DNA of 64,000 bases. It comes from Fasciolopsis buskii (taxonomy: Eukaryota; Platyhelminthes; Trematoda; Plagiorchiida; Fasciolidae). The notes below the pieces were generated by a model. That model had not been told where the DNA came from. It ran no database searches and saw only the letters and a program-made list of their open reading frames with translations. This document shows, piece by piece, positions 10,501 through 22,691 of this stretch. The DNA is taken from assembly GCA_008360955.1 (NCBI GenBank), contig LUCM01000180.1:57662-121661 (forward strand), written 5' to 3'. The stretch's first letter is position 1. The number at the start of each line of letters is the position of its first letter. A program made the position numbers and the translations under genes.

Positions 10501-13500
10501 GGGATACAGAACGGTATGTGAGTCGAATTATTGTTTCCTGAGTCTGAAGAAGAAAAACAGCAACAAGGAGGTTTCCAAACACGAGTTTCAGGAAGACAAG
10601 TTCACAATCACATAGATCAGCAAAAATCCACAAGACGATTCTTGTGGCAGGAAACACAACATGAGTCGGCCTCGTCATGAATGACATCATCTGAAATTGT
10701 CTATCATAAGTTTTGTCATTCATTGATGAATAAAGTCAGTTTGGCTGGTGCATTTCCGTTAATATTCACAGGAGTTTGAGAAGAACGTTAGTCATCAAAT
10801 AAGCCAAGGTGTCACTAGTGATTCAAGAGGAGCACATCTTACAAGTGAGCAGATTCCACTTGCATGTAGTAGAAAGAATCGATTAAATTGGCGGTACGTT
10901 TGCCAACTCTGAACCGAGACACCGAATCCCTACCTCGATTGAAAATCACCCAGCACCACGGTCAATTCACACTAAGAGCCTGCTACGCGGTCATGCGGCT
11001 ATCATAGTGCTATATCAAGCAAATAAAATGCCCCAATGGAAGATTTCTCCCCGGTTCAGGAGAAGTCATTCTGGACCTACTGGAGAAATAGAAAAACTTA
11101 CCTTCTAGTCAATTTCAACACTGAAAATCAACGGCCGCGACTGAAAAAAACGAAATTCAACTTGTTGCGCTAAAGTTCTTTTAGCTGACTTATTACGGTC
11201 ATGTAATCAAAAACCTGGCATTTTTCACCCACTACACTAATGACACGACATAATCAATTTGAATTTTTTATTAAGGATAACTATATTAGTCTAACTTGGA
11301 GGAAAAACTGAAAATCTGAAAAGAATCGACTTCGGAGCTTCATTTGTCTTACTGTCCGTTAAGTTTTGTTCATTTCCTTTGTTTGTATTAAGCAAAAATA
11401 ACCACCAAGGTTAATCTGGCTATTAAAACCACGTGTGTCGTTGGAACAGTGGTTGCACAACACGGAATATTCTGTTGCGCAGTTCGAATTCATGAGCAGT
11501 GATTGTGACAAGTCAATGTTTTTCCAACATTTTTTTCGATCCCCCAGACACGTTGGTTTTACAGTACTAAACTTTTTGCTTCACAGACGAATAACGATGG
11601 GGTGAATAGAGTTTGATTAAACAGAGAAACTTGTTCGGACGAGAATTAACTGGAAATAAGAACATTTTTCATGAATCTTTCATGATACAAATGATTTGCT
11701 ATTTCAATTTAGAGAACTAAATACGTCTGCAAAAACATGCTGCGACTGCTGACGTCATTCAACCCAAAGGTCAGTATGACTATTTGAAAAATTAAAATGT
11801 TGAACGTTCTAATGTGCTTCAGGGATTTCACGGGGAAAATTTCAAAAATAAAATGATACTGAGGAGAATTTTTCTAACATCTGACGGTCTATGAGTTTCA
11901 GAAAAAGCAGAAAGCGAACAACAGGGCAGATGAAGATAATACTCCGATTGAACTCTCAAACGTCCGGCCTCCCCTAGTCAATCCAAGAGCAGCTGGTTTA
12001 CGGCTGCCTAATGCCATTGGAAAAAGTCAGTCGAAAGTTACAGGAACGTAAAATCGTTAACTGTTCCGTATGTTACCTGAGTACAATTTTCCAAGGAAAT
12101 GTTCGTTATCAGCATATGTTCTGTCTGTCTGGATGACATGTGAACATTCTCAGCACGTTCGTTATGCAAGAAGTGGTGAGAATTTACTTTCTTGTTAATG
12201 GACAATAGAACAGGTAAGGTAAATATGATGACATTAGCAGAATCAAAGGCTGAAGTACAACCTGCCACGTCTACCGTAAATGCATACAATTGAAGACGGA
12301 ACCAGTTAGAAAAAGTTCGTTTATCATGTTTTTAACGCCGCGTTAACATAGTGAGAAAAATGAGTAATTTGATAAAAAATGTTTCAAGAAGATAAACTGA
12401 AACAAAATTAAAAGGAAACAAAAGACTGTCATGTCAATCACGTTTGAATGACGGCTGCTGTCATGAAATGTCTGCAAAAGGGGGACTTGAAGAAAAAGAA
12501 ACGGATAAAGCTGACTAGCAATGATCTCAATTTGCAAACAAATTGGATTCTGTGAATTTCTCAATGAAGTAGTCTGCACCAGAACTGGCAAAAAACAAAC
12601 TTATTTGTCTAAAACGTTGGCCATTTATATTCAAACTCAACTTAGGGAGGGTTTTAAGGAACCTCTGACTATTAAAGAATATGCGCCAAGTTATCAACAC
12701 GGGTTTTATGTTTACGCTACTACATTTGATGATGACATCGCTGCCACACCCAACGTACTAAGCTGCTTTAATTGAGGTAAGAAAGTTACTTTTTGATCGC
12801 TAGCCAATCGGCAGTGATACGAATGTAGGTCAACAAAATGAATACGTAAAAGACTAGAAAAATCAGATTGCGGATGTTGCTGAACTCGTTCATTTTGCAT
12901 AAATCTAGAATGGGACAAATAGTTGGTCATTGTGTAAACTGCGGAGAGTTTGGTCTTGGCCGTGGGCGCAGAAGTACTTATCATAGAAATTTAATATGGA
13001 ACGGACATGAATTTACTTGAGTGGTTATCCACTGGCAAGTTGCGACGGTGTATCTTGAAATGGTGCCAGACTTGTCTTAGATAACTTAACGGTGTTTGGA
13101 ACTAGACAGGTTGATCGAAAATTTACTCGATCAGTCAGCAATAATTCTTTCGAATGATTCATGCGGTGTGACGAACAGAGTCGTCAGGTAAAACGGCAAT
13201 CAAAGGTTTTGCAAACTTCGACAATTAGAACATTCTGTGAAATAAGCAGGCTCCAATCCGTCTTATAACGGGACAAACGTATATCGACTTGGAGTAGATA
13301 AACGAAAGCCAGCGAAGTTCAGTAACACTACCAGCGTGTAACGCATATGCACCAGATAGTGGCTTAATGATCACCTGCTAACCTATCACTACTGGCACTA
13401 CCATGTTTACTAATTTTGTTACCGCTAACACTTTCAGAACAACTGCTGCAGTGATGTAACGTTAAAACAACACTTGCGGTGTATTTCGAGCAGTACACAG

Positions 13501-13789
13501 TGCCGTATGGCAGTGCGATATTTGGATAGGATTTCTGGGACGAAATTAAACAGCGACGAAACCAAAATACAAGGAATTGTACTGTTGCATTTCAGTCAAA
13601 ATACCTAGGGGAAAACAAGAATGAAGTTACGCCCGTCACCTTGTAAAAATAAAATAAAAACATCACGAAATGATTTGAGCACATTGTGAGTGGTTGTTCA
13701 GGAATTCGGCTGAAACAAGGCCAGGGTTTTTAAAGATGCGTGATCAATATTGAAAGAGTGAAGTTCTTACAGATATTTAGAACACTAAA
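4571..13789. other. Anonymous non-coding stretch
   Basis: No gene or named element was recognised. The longest frame is 142 codons (6455-6883, plus). About one frame of that size is expected by chance in a window of this length and composition, and it shows no domain. A 119-codon minus frame at 5250-5609 is similar. No long simple repeats were seen. Confidence 0.5.
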
Positions 13790-14229
13790 GAAGTATACAA
13801 AACGGGAAATGGTGCTTTGTTTCACCTTGTATTGTCGAAGCTTTCTTATCTGAAGTGACAACCGTCGCGAATTCTTCATACAGGTGGAAATATGATAAGC
13901 CCACTTCACATTAAATCAATAATAACCCCTAAGTATTTCACAGAATCAACCCCGATAAGTGTTTCTCAGTTGATGGAAGATGTTTCGGATGAGTCGGCTG
14001 ATCACATGAGAAAGAACAGAAGTTCAAAACATTTGGATGTTTTGAATTTTAAACCGGTTTGTGCACAGAAATTGTAGAAAGAAGATCAGTCGTTAGAGTA
14101 ATTGAAAATCATCGTCTAGCGAAACGGCTTGAGAGAGGGCAACATCTGCACACGTAAACGGTTGACAGGGGGAGCTGGTTAATAAGTCGCTAATATAAGT
14201 ACGGAAGAGACGCGGTGAAAGAACAGCAA
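13790..14229 (-). pseudogene. LINE ORF2 fragment: reverse transcriptase YADD region and thumb
   Basis: The minus strand reads VLSPRLFRTYISDLL, then CADVALSQAVSLDDDFQ at about 14140-14150, where intact elements have YADDVA. One aspartate and the tyrosine are lost. The segment VDSVKYLGVIID at 13950-13918 matches the usual KYLGV(I/T)ID box after the palm. Downstream SRRLSLQIRKLRQY resembles the thumb-side helix of CR1-group enzymes. Stops lie between these blocks. Confidence 0.75.
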
Positions 14230-14970
14230 CCTAAAGCACTCCTGAGTTCCTAACCAACGGTTTTGAAATTTTACCGTCCATTCTTATGCACTGGGTTCGG
14301 TTAGAAAAGTAATCAGACAGTCTAGCTAATAATGGTCTTGGACAACCAAATATTTCTAGTTTGTGAAGTAGGACGGACCGTGGGACGGAAACGAATACCG
14401 ACGAATGGTCTAGAAAGCGCAACGCACAGATTTCATCGATGCGTCTGAGGACTTACAAATGTGATAAATAAGAGAGGCGACAGCGCCCAAAATGGACCTG
14501 TTCGATTTATAGACAAACTGAAGAGGGCTGTCAGGAGGATAGATAGAAGAACGTAGGCGCTTAAGCATAGCACGCTCCGCAGTTGAGATCAGATGTTAGG
14601 GAGATGAGTTGAAAGCGTTTTGATAAGCAGTAAACTTGCTAGACTTTTGGGATGGGAATACTAGTGACGGGTCTCCAAATGTCAGGGATAGAAGACGAGC
14701 TTAATGGTGTGTTAATCAGAGAAGCGAATACATCCGTCAGAGCCACAGCACCTTACCTTAACCGAGCTGAGGACAGTCTGTCAAGACTAACCCCTGGGGC
14801 ATTCTTAATGCTGCGCAGAAGGTCGACCACCTCTTCCTTAGAAAATGTGTAATAGTCATATCATCGGTCTGTGAAAATATGAGTGGAGTATAAGTGGAAG
14901 GATGGATGAAAGCATAACTAATGCTGTCGACACCCGCAAAATATTTCAGATGTCTTTTACTTTTCACACC
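14230..14970 (-). pseudogene. LINE ORF2 fragment: reverse transcriptase fingers and palm
   Basis: In one register near 14.85 kb the sequence reads VVDLLRSIKNAPGVSLDRL, the start of the reverse transcriptase domain. Further on come IPDIWRPV, LQFVYKSNRSILGAVA and then FLDHSSVFVSVPRS (about 14422-14380), which is the palm motif with a catalytic aspartate normally written F.DYSSAFDSVPR. It continues KLEIFGCPRPLL and a region ending NSGVL. The open run from 14422 to 14231 is 63 codons. Internal stops and register changes show that it is inactive. Confidence 0.85.
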
Positions 14971-15098
14971 AGACTCAAATTACTTGTCATAGGAATCGCT
15001 TGTTGTTGCCACACAGGGGTTGGCTGGCGAATGTCGTATCGATGCACTTGATTTAAGTTTTTATTAATAGGTTGGGAATATACCACAAACTTGAGTTA

Positions 15099-15665
15099 TC
15101 ACGGGATTTGTAGAAGTGCCCCTTGCGTCTTCTTAGAGATTTCAGCGACTGAAAGGAGATACGACCATTTGAAACGAATAGAGTTTCCAAGGAACAACAA
15201 ATACCAAACACAGCGTTGGTCATCTCTGTGAAAAACATTGTCGTTGAACAGGAGTTCAAAATAGAAGCCTGCAGCTGCGCTTGAAAGGGTCTTTTGAAGA
15301 AGAGTAAGGTTGTTGTGTGAAAAATTACTGAGACGCGTTTGGATTTGGTTTGTTTGCTTGAAGGACTGGAAGGCTGACTGAGAGCATATCTTGAGTCTAA
15401 AGAGAAGCACACAATAATCACCACCTAAGTTGAGAGCACGCAGTTTCACTGAAAAGAAATCAGGGTGGTTATTAATAACTATTTGAAATGGAGTTGCCTC
15501 TGGTTGAGATAAATGCACAGGTCAGTCAAATCAAACATAGACAGTGAGACGAGTGATAAGTGATTAAAATCACCTACAATGGTTTGCATAATATCTTCAA
15601 GAAGAGGAACAATAAGTGCTAGAAAAGAGTCGACAAAAATGTGATGTTAATCCGTGAAGTAAAAC
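15099..15665 (-). pseudogene. LINE ORF2 fragment: endonuclease C-terminal part and linker
   Basis: A GDFNHL motif (the conserved endonuclease GDFN box) is readable near 15558-15575 in one register. A second register (15518-15099) then carries NNHPDFFSVK and GGDYCVLLF, which correspond to the usual TNHPELF and SDHCVV boxes. The SDH catalytic histidine box is altered to GDY at about 15412-15420. It continues with QTRLSNFSHNNLTLLQKTL, typical of the region between endonuclease and reverse transcriptase. Several frameshifts are needed to join it to its neighbours. Confidence 0.78.
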
Positions 15666-15683
15666 CAACAATATATAGGTTCA

Positions 15684-16241
15684 TTATGATTGTACTGGTA
15701 TGGCAGGAAAACCTGGAATGACACTTTGCGACGAAACAGTCAATTTCACATAGTACTTATAAATGGCCTCGGACTTGTCGGACCAGAAGGAATTTATGTA
15801 TGTTGCAACACCGCCTCCAGCCTTCTTCTTCTCCGAAACTCTGTCCTGCCAATGGAGTCTGGAACTGTCCGTTGACAAAAGTGAATTAGCGATATCCGGG
15901 TTTAGCCACAATTCTTGTACGCAGATGATACAAGAGAGAACTTGGATCGGTGGTTGAAGTGTGGGGGAGAGATCAGACATTTTCGTAAACAGAGAGCGGA
16001 TGTTGGTACTCAAAAATGCCGTAACGGACAACTTAGCCGGAGGAGTACATTTAAGAGCTGTCTGGCAGCCAGCACGAGTGGTTCTTCTAGATGGTTTGGA
16101 TCTTTGAGGTACAACAGTCTGATCACCAGCCCTGTTGAGAAACAATTCTGTTTTTATACAACAATAATTCCGGCTAATTGCAGCGATGAACAGAGGCCGT
16201 AATGGGACCAAAAGTATTGCAAGAAAACAACGAAATAACAA
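15684..16241 (-). pseudogene. LINE ORF2 fragment: AP endonuclease, N-terminal part
   Basis: This 185-codon frame is the longest in the window. Residues 78-85 read STNIRSLF and residues 107-113 read CVQELWL, where the glutamate is the usual catalytic metal ligand of LINE endonucleases. Residues 132-134 are QDR and 138-146 are KKKAGGGVA, typical of CR1/Jockey-group endonucleases. The frame leaves the homologous register after about residue 163 (SDKSEAIYKYY), where a frameshift must occur. The first 40 or so residues are probably upstream sequence read through rather than true protein. The initiating methionine is therefore not meaningful. Confidence 0.85.
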
Positions 16242-16439
16242 TAACAGAATTGTAGCGCAGCCAGTTAAAGGGCGTGCTCAAGAAGTGTAAGGGATAAATC
16301 GCAAAATGAGGAAAATTAGTGGACAAGAAACAGTAAGCAGAAGACGGAAATGTGTTTGTTATTATTCAAGTGAATTTACTTGCTAATATCAGCCAAGACG
16401 TTTGTATAAATTCATCATTCAGGATGCGATGAGCCTAAC

Positions 16440-16790
16440 CATAATCGTAATATTATTACTGCCGCTAAAGCCACCATTACAGCTACTGCTAATAAGATTA
16501 CTACTACTGCTACTGATACTATTACTACTGCTGCTAAAACTGATAATAACTTGTTGCCCTTAGTGCTAATATTGTTGGCATTATTACTAATAAAGTTATC
16601 AGCAGTAAGGGTGTTTCTACGACTGCTACTGATAGCAGTACTACCACTACCGCCAGTACTACTATTACAGCTGATACTATTGTCACCAACGGTACCATTA
16701 GAGATTGCGGCACAAGGACTTTTATTTTTATTACCAATGTCACTGATGTTTATTTTAATTGCTGCTAATCCTACTAATGCTTAAAGCCTC
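16440..16790 (+). repeat. Degenerate trinucleotide tract (ACT/ATT/GCT-rich)
   Basis: About 350 bases dominated by imperfect ACT, ATT, GCT and AAT triplets. It explains the long leucine-rich hydrophobic frames on both strands (16551-16784 plus and 16534-16743 minus), which should not be taken as membrane proteins. It begins about 190 bases outside the 5' side of the LINE remnant. Confidence 0.85.
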
Positions 16791-17989
16791 AACTTCTCTG
16801 GTGACAAAAGTGAAAGGTTTTCTTGCTAAGACGATTATGCTTCGCTGATAATAACCTTCGGTAGCAATTCGTAATCCCCTGAAATAAGATGACACATTCG
16901 ATTTGCAATTAAATAGTGGCAGATTTAGAAACTTAGGATAATGGATTGTTGACTGGGATATTTTAAAGTTAGAATCTCCAAATCATTCAAAAGGAAATAT
17001 TCAGACTGATGCCTAGAGTAACAAACTTTACTTGCATAGCTTCTAAAATATTTGGATAGAACAGTTTGCGGATCGCCAGAGACAGTCGCACTCCTGCCTC
17101 CAACGTCCGCAGCAGACCGACTACCTCGCTCCAGTTTAGGTAACATTAAAATTGGCCAACTCACAGGATACCTCATGATGTGCAATCACACCTGTCGTCG
17201 CATTCCTGGGCCGATAAAATTCAATTGAAATTAAAACGATGAAAAGAAAAAAGTATCTACCTGACTAAGTACCGCGTTGACAGATGAACAGAAGAAATGG
17301 TCAGGGCAATGAACGTGTATTACCATAGAGTCCTGGTCGGCAGACTGATATTGTCTTCCTCGGGGAAGCCTGGTGAACAGATGGGAAAACTTCTGTTGGT
17401 TAGGGTGGAACTTATGCTCGTAATCTTACCCATCCGTAATATCAGAACGACACTGCTTGAAGAGTTTCGATCGCGGACACTGTTCTGATATTTGATGGGT
17501 GCGAACATAAAGATGAGTGACAACTTCCCTATGAAGCTGCAATAAGAGGGAAAGCAAAGGTGTGAGTGAACGGCATTGCGTGAAATTCGTGATATTTGTG
17601 TCAAAAAGTATCTTTTCCAGCGTGATCTGAAAGAGACGTAAACGGAGGGTAATAGTTTTAGTGTTTGATGTTGAAATAAGCAGACTCAAATAACGGAGTA
17701 GGATGTTTAATGCTCAGTGTTCCACTGAAATAACTTTTCCATTCCGCGCATTTATGTTGTGTCTGTGGTTCTATCACCGAGTGGATGTTTAAACGGGGAC
17801 CCGTTGGCCTTTTACTATGTTTGCCTAAACCGCTCGGGTTATCCAGTGATTCTAAAAGTCTCTACACAGAACAATTTATGTGACTCGCAACTGCAAAATC
17901 AGCGATTTCGAGAACATGGACGAAAATTGAAAAATCATTGACTGGGTGACAAAAAGCAATTCGCAGATGGAATGAAATCCAACAGTGCT

Positions 17990-18075
17990 CCAGACTGGCC
18001 GAATTTGCCTACTGGTCAGTCATTTACCTGGAAACGTGGTGAATCTAAATATTCCGGGATCGAATCCCACTGGCG
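17990..18075 (+). repeat. tRNA-like Pol III promoter fragment (possible SINE head)
   Basis: A box-B-like sequence, GGGATCGAATCCC, lies at 18055-18067. About 55-60 bases upstream, a weak box-A-like ACTGGCCGAATTTGCC is present. No cloverleaf closes, so it is not a tRNA gene. It may be the head of a tRNA-derived SINE. Confidence 0.35.
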
Positions 18076-21000
18076 AATGTCTTTTGTTTCGCCTTCACAT
18101 GAGGGTTGGTCGAGGCGCAGTGAGTGATAGGAGCGCAAAGCACTAAAGATACCTGATCATCAGACCACCGGTAGATGAAGATGATGAGAGAAAATGAATC
18201 ATGATGGTAATTGTGATAAACCCAATGACTTCAACTGATTTTAGTTTCGATAATAAACTTTCACCCATTTGCAGAAGTAATATGCTGCCCTTTGTTCAGA
18301 CGGTTAACACCGTGGCTTTTCAGCCTGAGAATCGTTGTTTAGAATACGCTTAAAAATGGGCAATATTCTGTTTTTTAGTCTTCGGTTCAATTATTCAAGC
18401 CATAAGTGAACTGACGGGAAGGTAAAATAGATACAGAATCCATCGTTGTCCATGTTGCTACTTGAAACTGCTTTTCGAGTCAAGTGTGACAGTTTGGTCG
18501 TTCGTTCCCTTAGCCAGCAACCAGCTGGTCAATGGAAGCACCGTTTTATGAATAATGACAGTAATAGCCGCTGCAAAAACACTTCGTTCTACTCGATCAT
18601 GATCACATTTCACCGTAGTGAACAAAAATAAAACAGCGGTCACCTGGAAAGTTGTGACCTTTGGAAATCGGCGGAGATATACCAGTATTATCTGTGAGAT
18701 AAATTTTCTTTGCACTTTCAGTATGCCTATAGATGTTTTCAAGGATGCAATGCAACATCATCGTGGTTGAATCAAATATAAAAAACTTATGGTAAAGTAA
18801 TTGGTTTACAAAAACAAAATATATCATCTTTTCCTGCTGCGGCATTGGATTGGAAAAATTCGAAGACTTGAACCGGCGGCAATTAAAAAATCTAATATTC
18901 ATGCCTTATGATGGCCTTTGTCAAAGCTGTCATTTAGTGTTTGTGGATAACTAGTGCGCGGTTACTAAGTGAGGCCTAGATAAATTGTTCATACTCTTCT
19001 TTTTGGATTTACACGGTCGCGAACTTTTGGGTTAGAATCTGATTTGGCTCCCTTTCCCAAGTCTACAAGTGACAAACCGTTAGCTCCATTTGATCATCAT
19101 GATAGCCTGTTATCAACCAGAATTCGATTAGGTCCTAATACACAATTCAGAAACACGACCACTGAAAGACTTTCGGTGTGTAAAAACCATTGTCTTCGCA
19201 TTATTGCTAGAACCTGGTAAACGAACTTCGTGGGAAACTCAAAATTTAGGCTCAAGATAGTAAACCCCGTCGTTTAAGCGTTGAGAACGACTCTTTGAGC
19301 ATAATTAAATCGACGTGATCGACGCATGTTTTGTCCACACCCGCGGTAAGACATCCTGTCGAAGACCGCTGTCTGAGACAAGTAATAGTTCGAGACTGAG
19401 GCTCGGTAGCCAGTCTGGGCATAACAGAAAGATTTGAAAACCTCAAATGGAAGATTGCCCACAGTGGGTCCAGTCAGGTCTAATGTCCTTATGAAAGTTA
19501 GAGACAAAAAGTGATATGGACCGATGTCTCAGTCGGTGACGTTCTTGCTTCCGGAGTCTTGCTTCCTCCGTATAGTTCTTTCTCTTTTCCTTTTTTACCG
19601 TTCCTAATTTTCTTTTTCTCCATTTTGTAGATGGTGCAGTGTGGTGGCAACCAAAACTTCGCGCGTTCGTACTAGGGCAATGCTTTTGAAAAATGAACTG
19701 AACTGTTATATTATCATGTTGATCTGTCGTAAGCGAAGCACGACTACCTGACCAATCAGGTAAATCCATTTCGGACGAATAAACGACAAATACATATTAC
19801 ATTCACCGTTGTACTTGTAATTTGTTTTCATGTGATTTACTATTGGCAAGTTCCTGGTGCACTTAAAGTCACAAAATCATTTTTTCATTGGGGTCCTAAC
19901 AGACAACAGATTAGGAATCTACCTTTTTGAACGCAAAAACGGTTCACAGTCCTTTCTAGGCGAATTTTACATGTACAACATTTTATCTGCAAGATAACAC
20001 GTAAAATGTAGGTCCTTTCTGGCCACTTCTCAAGGAAAAGCACAAAATGAATTCGTATGCGTCTTTGGGTCACGTGAGCTGTTCTAACTGACCTTTCACG
20101 GTTAATTTCAGCAGATTTTCTAACACACTTCAATTGGCATGGTGCAAACAATTTCCTAATCAGCGGGGTACAAGCCAAGTGAAAAATCCTCGTAACTGTT
20201 TCTTTGTAAGCCGAAGACCTGACAGGACGAATCTCAGCAGTCGTGTCATATCTACGTATAAGTAGAAAGACTGATATTATTGCAACATTGTAAATTCTAG
20301 TCACCCTTCGTGACTGACGGCTATCTAGTTGCCAAATTATTTAGGTGGAATGCATGTGAATCCTTTGCTAATCACTTTCTACTGACTGCATATCGATTTC
20401 TTGCCCTTATCAGAATCATTCTGTGGTGCCCACTTACCTCGATGCACTGAGCATTCCTCTGATAATAGTCACACTTGTGGACTGGTGGTCTGACCGAATA
20501 TATCGGTATGCTTAAACCTATCTTTCCGTGGACCAACTGGGAATAGTTTGTTGTCAGCTTCTTGGTGTGCGCTTTAGAGGAAGAAAATTTGCAGTTTTAT
20601 AAAAGTAACTGCAGTGATGAGTAATATAGTTCAGTTAGTTAGCCACCTGAAAGATTGTGAGACAGAACGTGGTTCTGCTAGTTCTACCAATCTGGAATGA
20701 ATCTTATCAGAAATACAGTTTAAAAACGATTCATACGGGAACAACAATCTGCCTCAGAAGAATCAAAACCTATTTACTTTGTTTCGTCTCACCATATCTT
20801 CGTGAGTAGCAGGAGTAAAAATATAACAGGATTTCCCGACTTCACTCCTGTTCGCATGGAAAGGCTCAATTAAATTACTATAATAATTGTCCTGATTCGC
20901 TTGATACCTTCCATAAGAAAGCGTTCAATGGACTATCTTAAAACAACTAATTAACACAAAATCTTCGCCTTCTAACCGGCTGCATTTTGCGTTCAGTATT

Positions 21001-21518
21001 GGGGCTCTTGAACGTGAATTTCACAACTTCTTTACTTCTAGCATGCGATCACTTCTGCAATTGGGAAAACGTTAGATTTGGCAGGTCGGCGTTTGTCAAC
21101 TGCTAAATGTTATATTAATAAGAAGGGCAGCAAAAGTCTGTAACCTGGAATACTGCTAGTCAGACAAAACGGTCTTTAAATCATGGCATATCATTGATGT
21201 GTTGCAAATAAATGATAGTTTCCGAATACAGCCTGGGCGTTTGCACCATCATGTGAACAGATGACTCGAATGCAAGTGCAAGCTACTTCCGGATGCGAGT
21301 TTGGATCTCAGTCATGGCAAAGCCTTCTATGGAGGAGGTGATTCACAGTCAAAGATTCCGAAACATCAGACATTTTCGGTTATTTTCAACAAGCTGACAG
21401 TCTGGTCAGAATCCTGTCCAATCAAATAGATTACTGGAGTGCACATTCTTTTAGTTCCTTAGCTGCCCACGTACAGAAATTATCCTTCAACTCTACGTCT
21501 GTTGGCAGCACAATATTA

Positions 21519-21550
21519 CATATATATATATATACTATATATAGCTTATA
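21519..21550. repeat. TA-rich simple repeat
   Basis: TA dinucleotides with one ACT interruption, followed by a short TGTGTGTG run at about 21549-21558. Confidence 0.85.
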
Positions 21551-22677
21551 TGTGTGTGCGCATTGAGGAGAACGACGAAATATCCCACAGATATTCACCG
21601 ATTGCTTCCATACTGACTTTTATAGCCCATTTTAAGCTCAGGTCAGCAAAGAGGACCGACGCCAGTATCCAAAAATCAAAGAATATAGATTTATTGCTAA
21701 ATCAACGGGTTGACTGCAGGTCTTCCGCAAACTGCTACAGCGAGCGGCAAATGAACTCTTTTTGCTCCACTACGTAATAGTCTAACAAACAATACTGAAA
21801 CTGTATTTCTGCTATTACTTGATAAGCAAAGAAGCTCCTCAATCGCTAACTGCAAGACATGGTTACTTAACTAGCATATATGCCAGAAATTCAGTCAACC
21901 CACCTCAGCCATCGTCTGCATACATCAGTCAAGAAGCTTTACGGATCACCCTATTAAAGTTTGGTTTTGCCTAAACGCCGTGGCACGAACAGGCTCAAAC
22001 CAACGGTTTTTCAATTGTTTTTTTTGGCCGTTTCTCCAAAACAAGGCAAGTTAATAAGTGAAAGTGTTCAGCCTAGTAAATATATGCACATAGTCTGGTG
22101 ATTTTCGTTCAATTTCCGCGAATCTAAATATAGCGGTTCAGCAAGATTTATCTTAAAATCCACCGCAACTGCTCGGCTTCCTCACAAACGGTCAAGCAAA
22201 TCAATTGAGGGATAAACCATCGGATGGGGTGCAAATGATAAGATTTTCTAAACCTCAGAATAACTAAACCTGCATTGGATGACTTTTGGGAACTGCGTGT
22301 GGGTCGTCCGTCTGAAAATAATCTTCATACACTTCCCGTTTGGTCCTTGGGGAAATCAACGTTGTGCATATAGCGGAGTACGAACTGGTGCCGGGAAATC
22401 CACGTTGAAACGCTGGAGCGGGGGAGGGGAATATTTATATTTTTAATCAGAAATATGTATTATATCCTGTCCGTGCACCATTATCCTTGAGTGAAGTTTG
22501 AAATTTACGAAAAGAATAACCAAATTAGCTGGAAAGTTAAGTTGATTACTTTATAGTTTTCGCTCTGTTTCAGACAAGAACAAAAACATTAGCGATACAA
22601 CAATTTGTAAATGGTATTGTTCGTTTGGAAGTGACCAAAATCCCGGAGTAAAAGCGAAACCTAACGATAGGAGATAG

Positions 22678-22691
22678 TTGTTGTTGTTGTT
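22678..22691. repeat. (TTG)n short microsatellite
   Basis: Five tandem TTG units. Read on the minus strand they give the polyasparagine run seen in the chance frame at 22551-22748. Confidence 0.85.

Larger units (their letters stand above)
13790..16245 (-). mobile_element. Decayed CR1/Jockey-like LINE retrotransposon
   Basis: On the minus strand, reading from 16245 downward, protein segments appear in the order expected for a non-LTR retrotransposon ORF2: an AP endonuclease start (NIRSLF, QELWL, KKKAGGGVA), GDFNHL near 15.56-15.58 kb, the endonuclease C-terminus, the reverse transcriptase start near 14.9 kb, its palm near 14.4 and 14.15 kb, and a VKYLGVIID segment near 13.92-13.95 kb. Each lies in a different register, so several frameshifts and stops break the frame. 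The reverse transcriptase metal-binding box reads CADV instead of YADD. The element is dead. The family call follows motif order and sequence flavour (CR1/Jockey group); the exact clade is not certain. The 3' end was not located and may extend below 13790. Confidence 0.88.

Noticed and set aside
16534..16784. Leucine-rich, membrane-protein-like frames on both strands
   Set aside because: They are produced by a degenerate trinucleotide tract, not by a gene.
19443..20304. Two minus-strand frames of 108 and 139 codons, partly basic
   Set aside because: No domain, ordinary chance length, and no conserved motif. They may lie in an old repeat, but this cannot be shown from one window.
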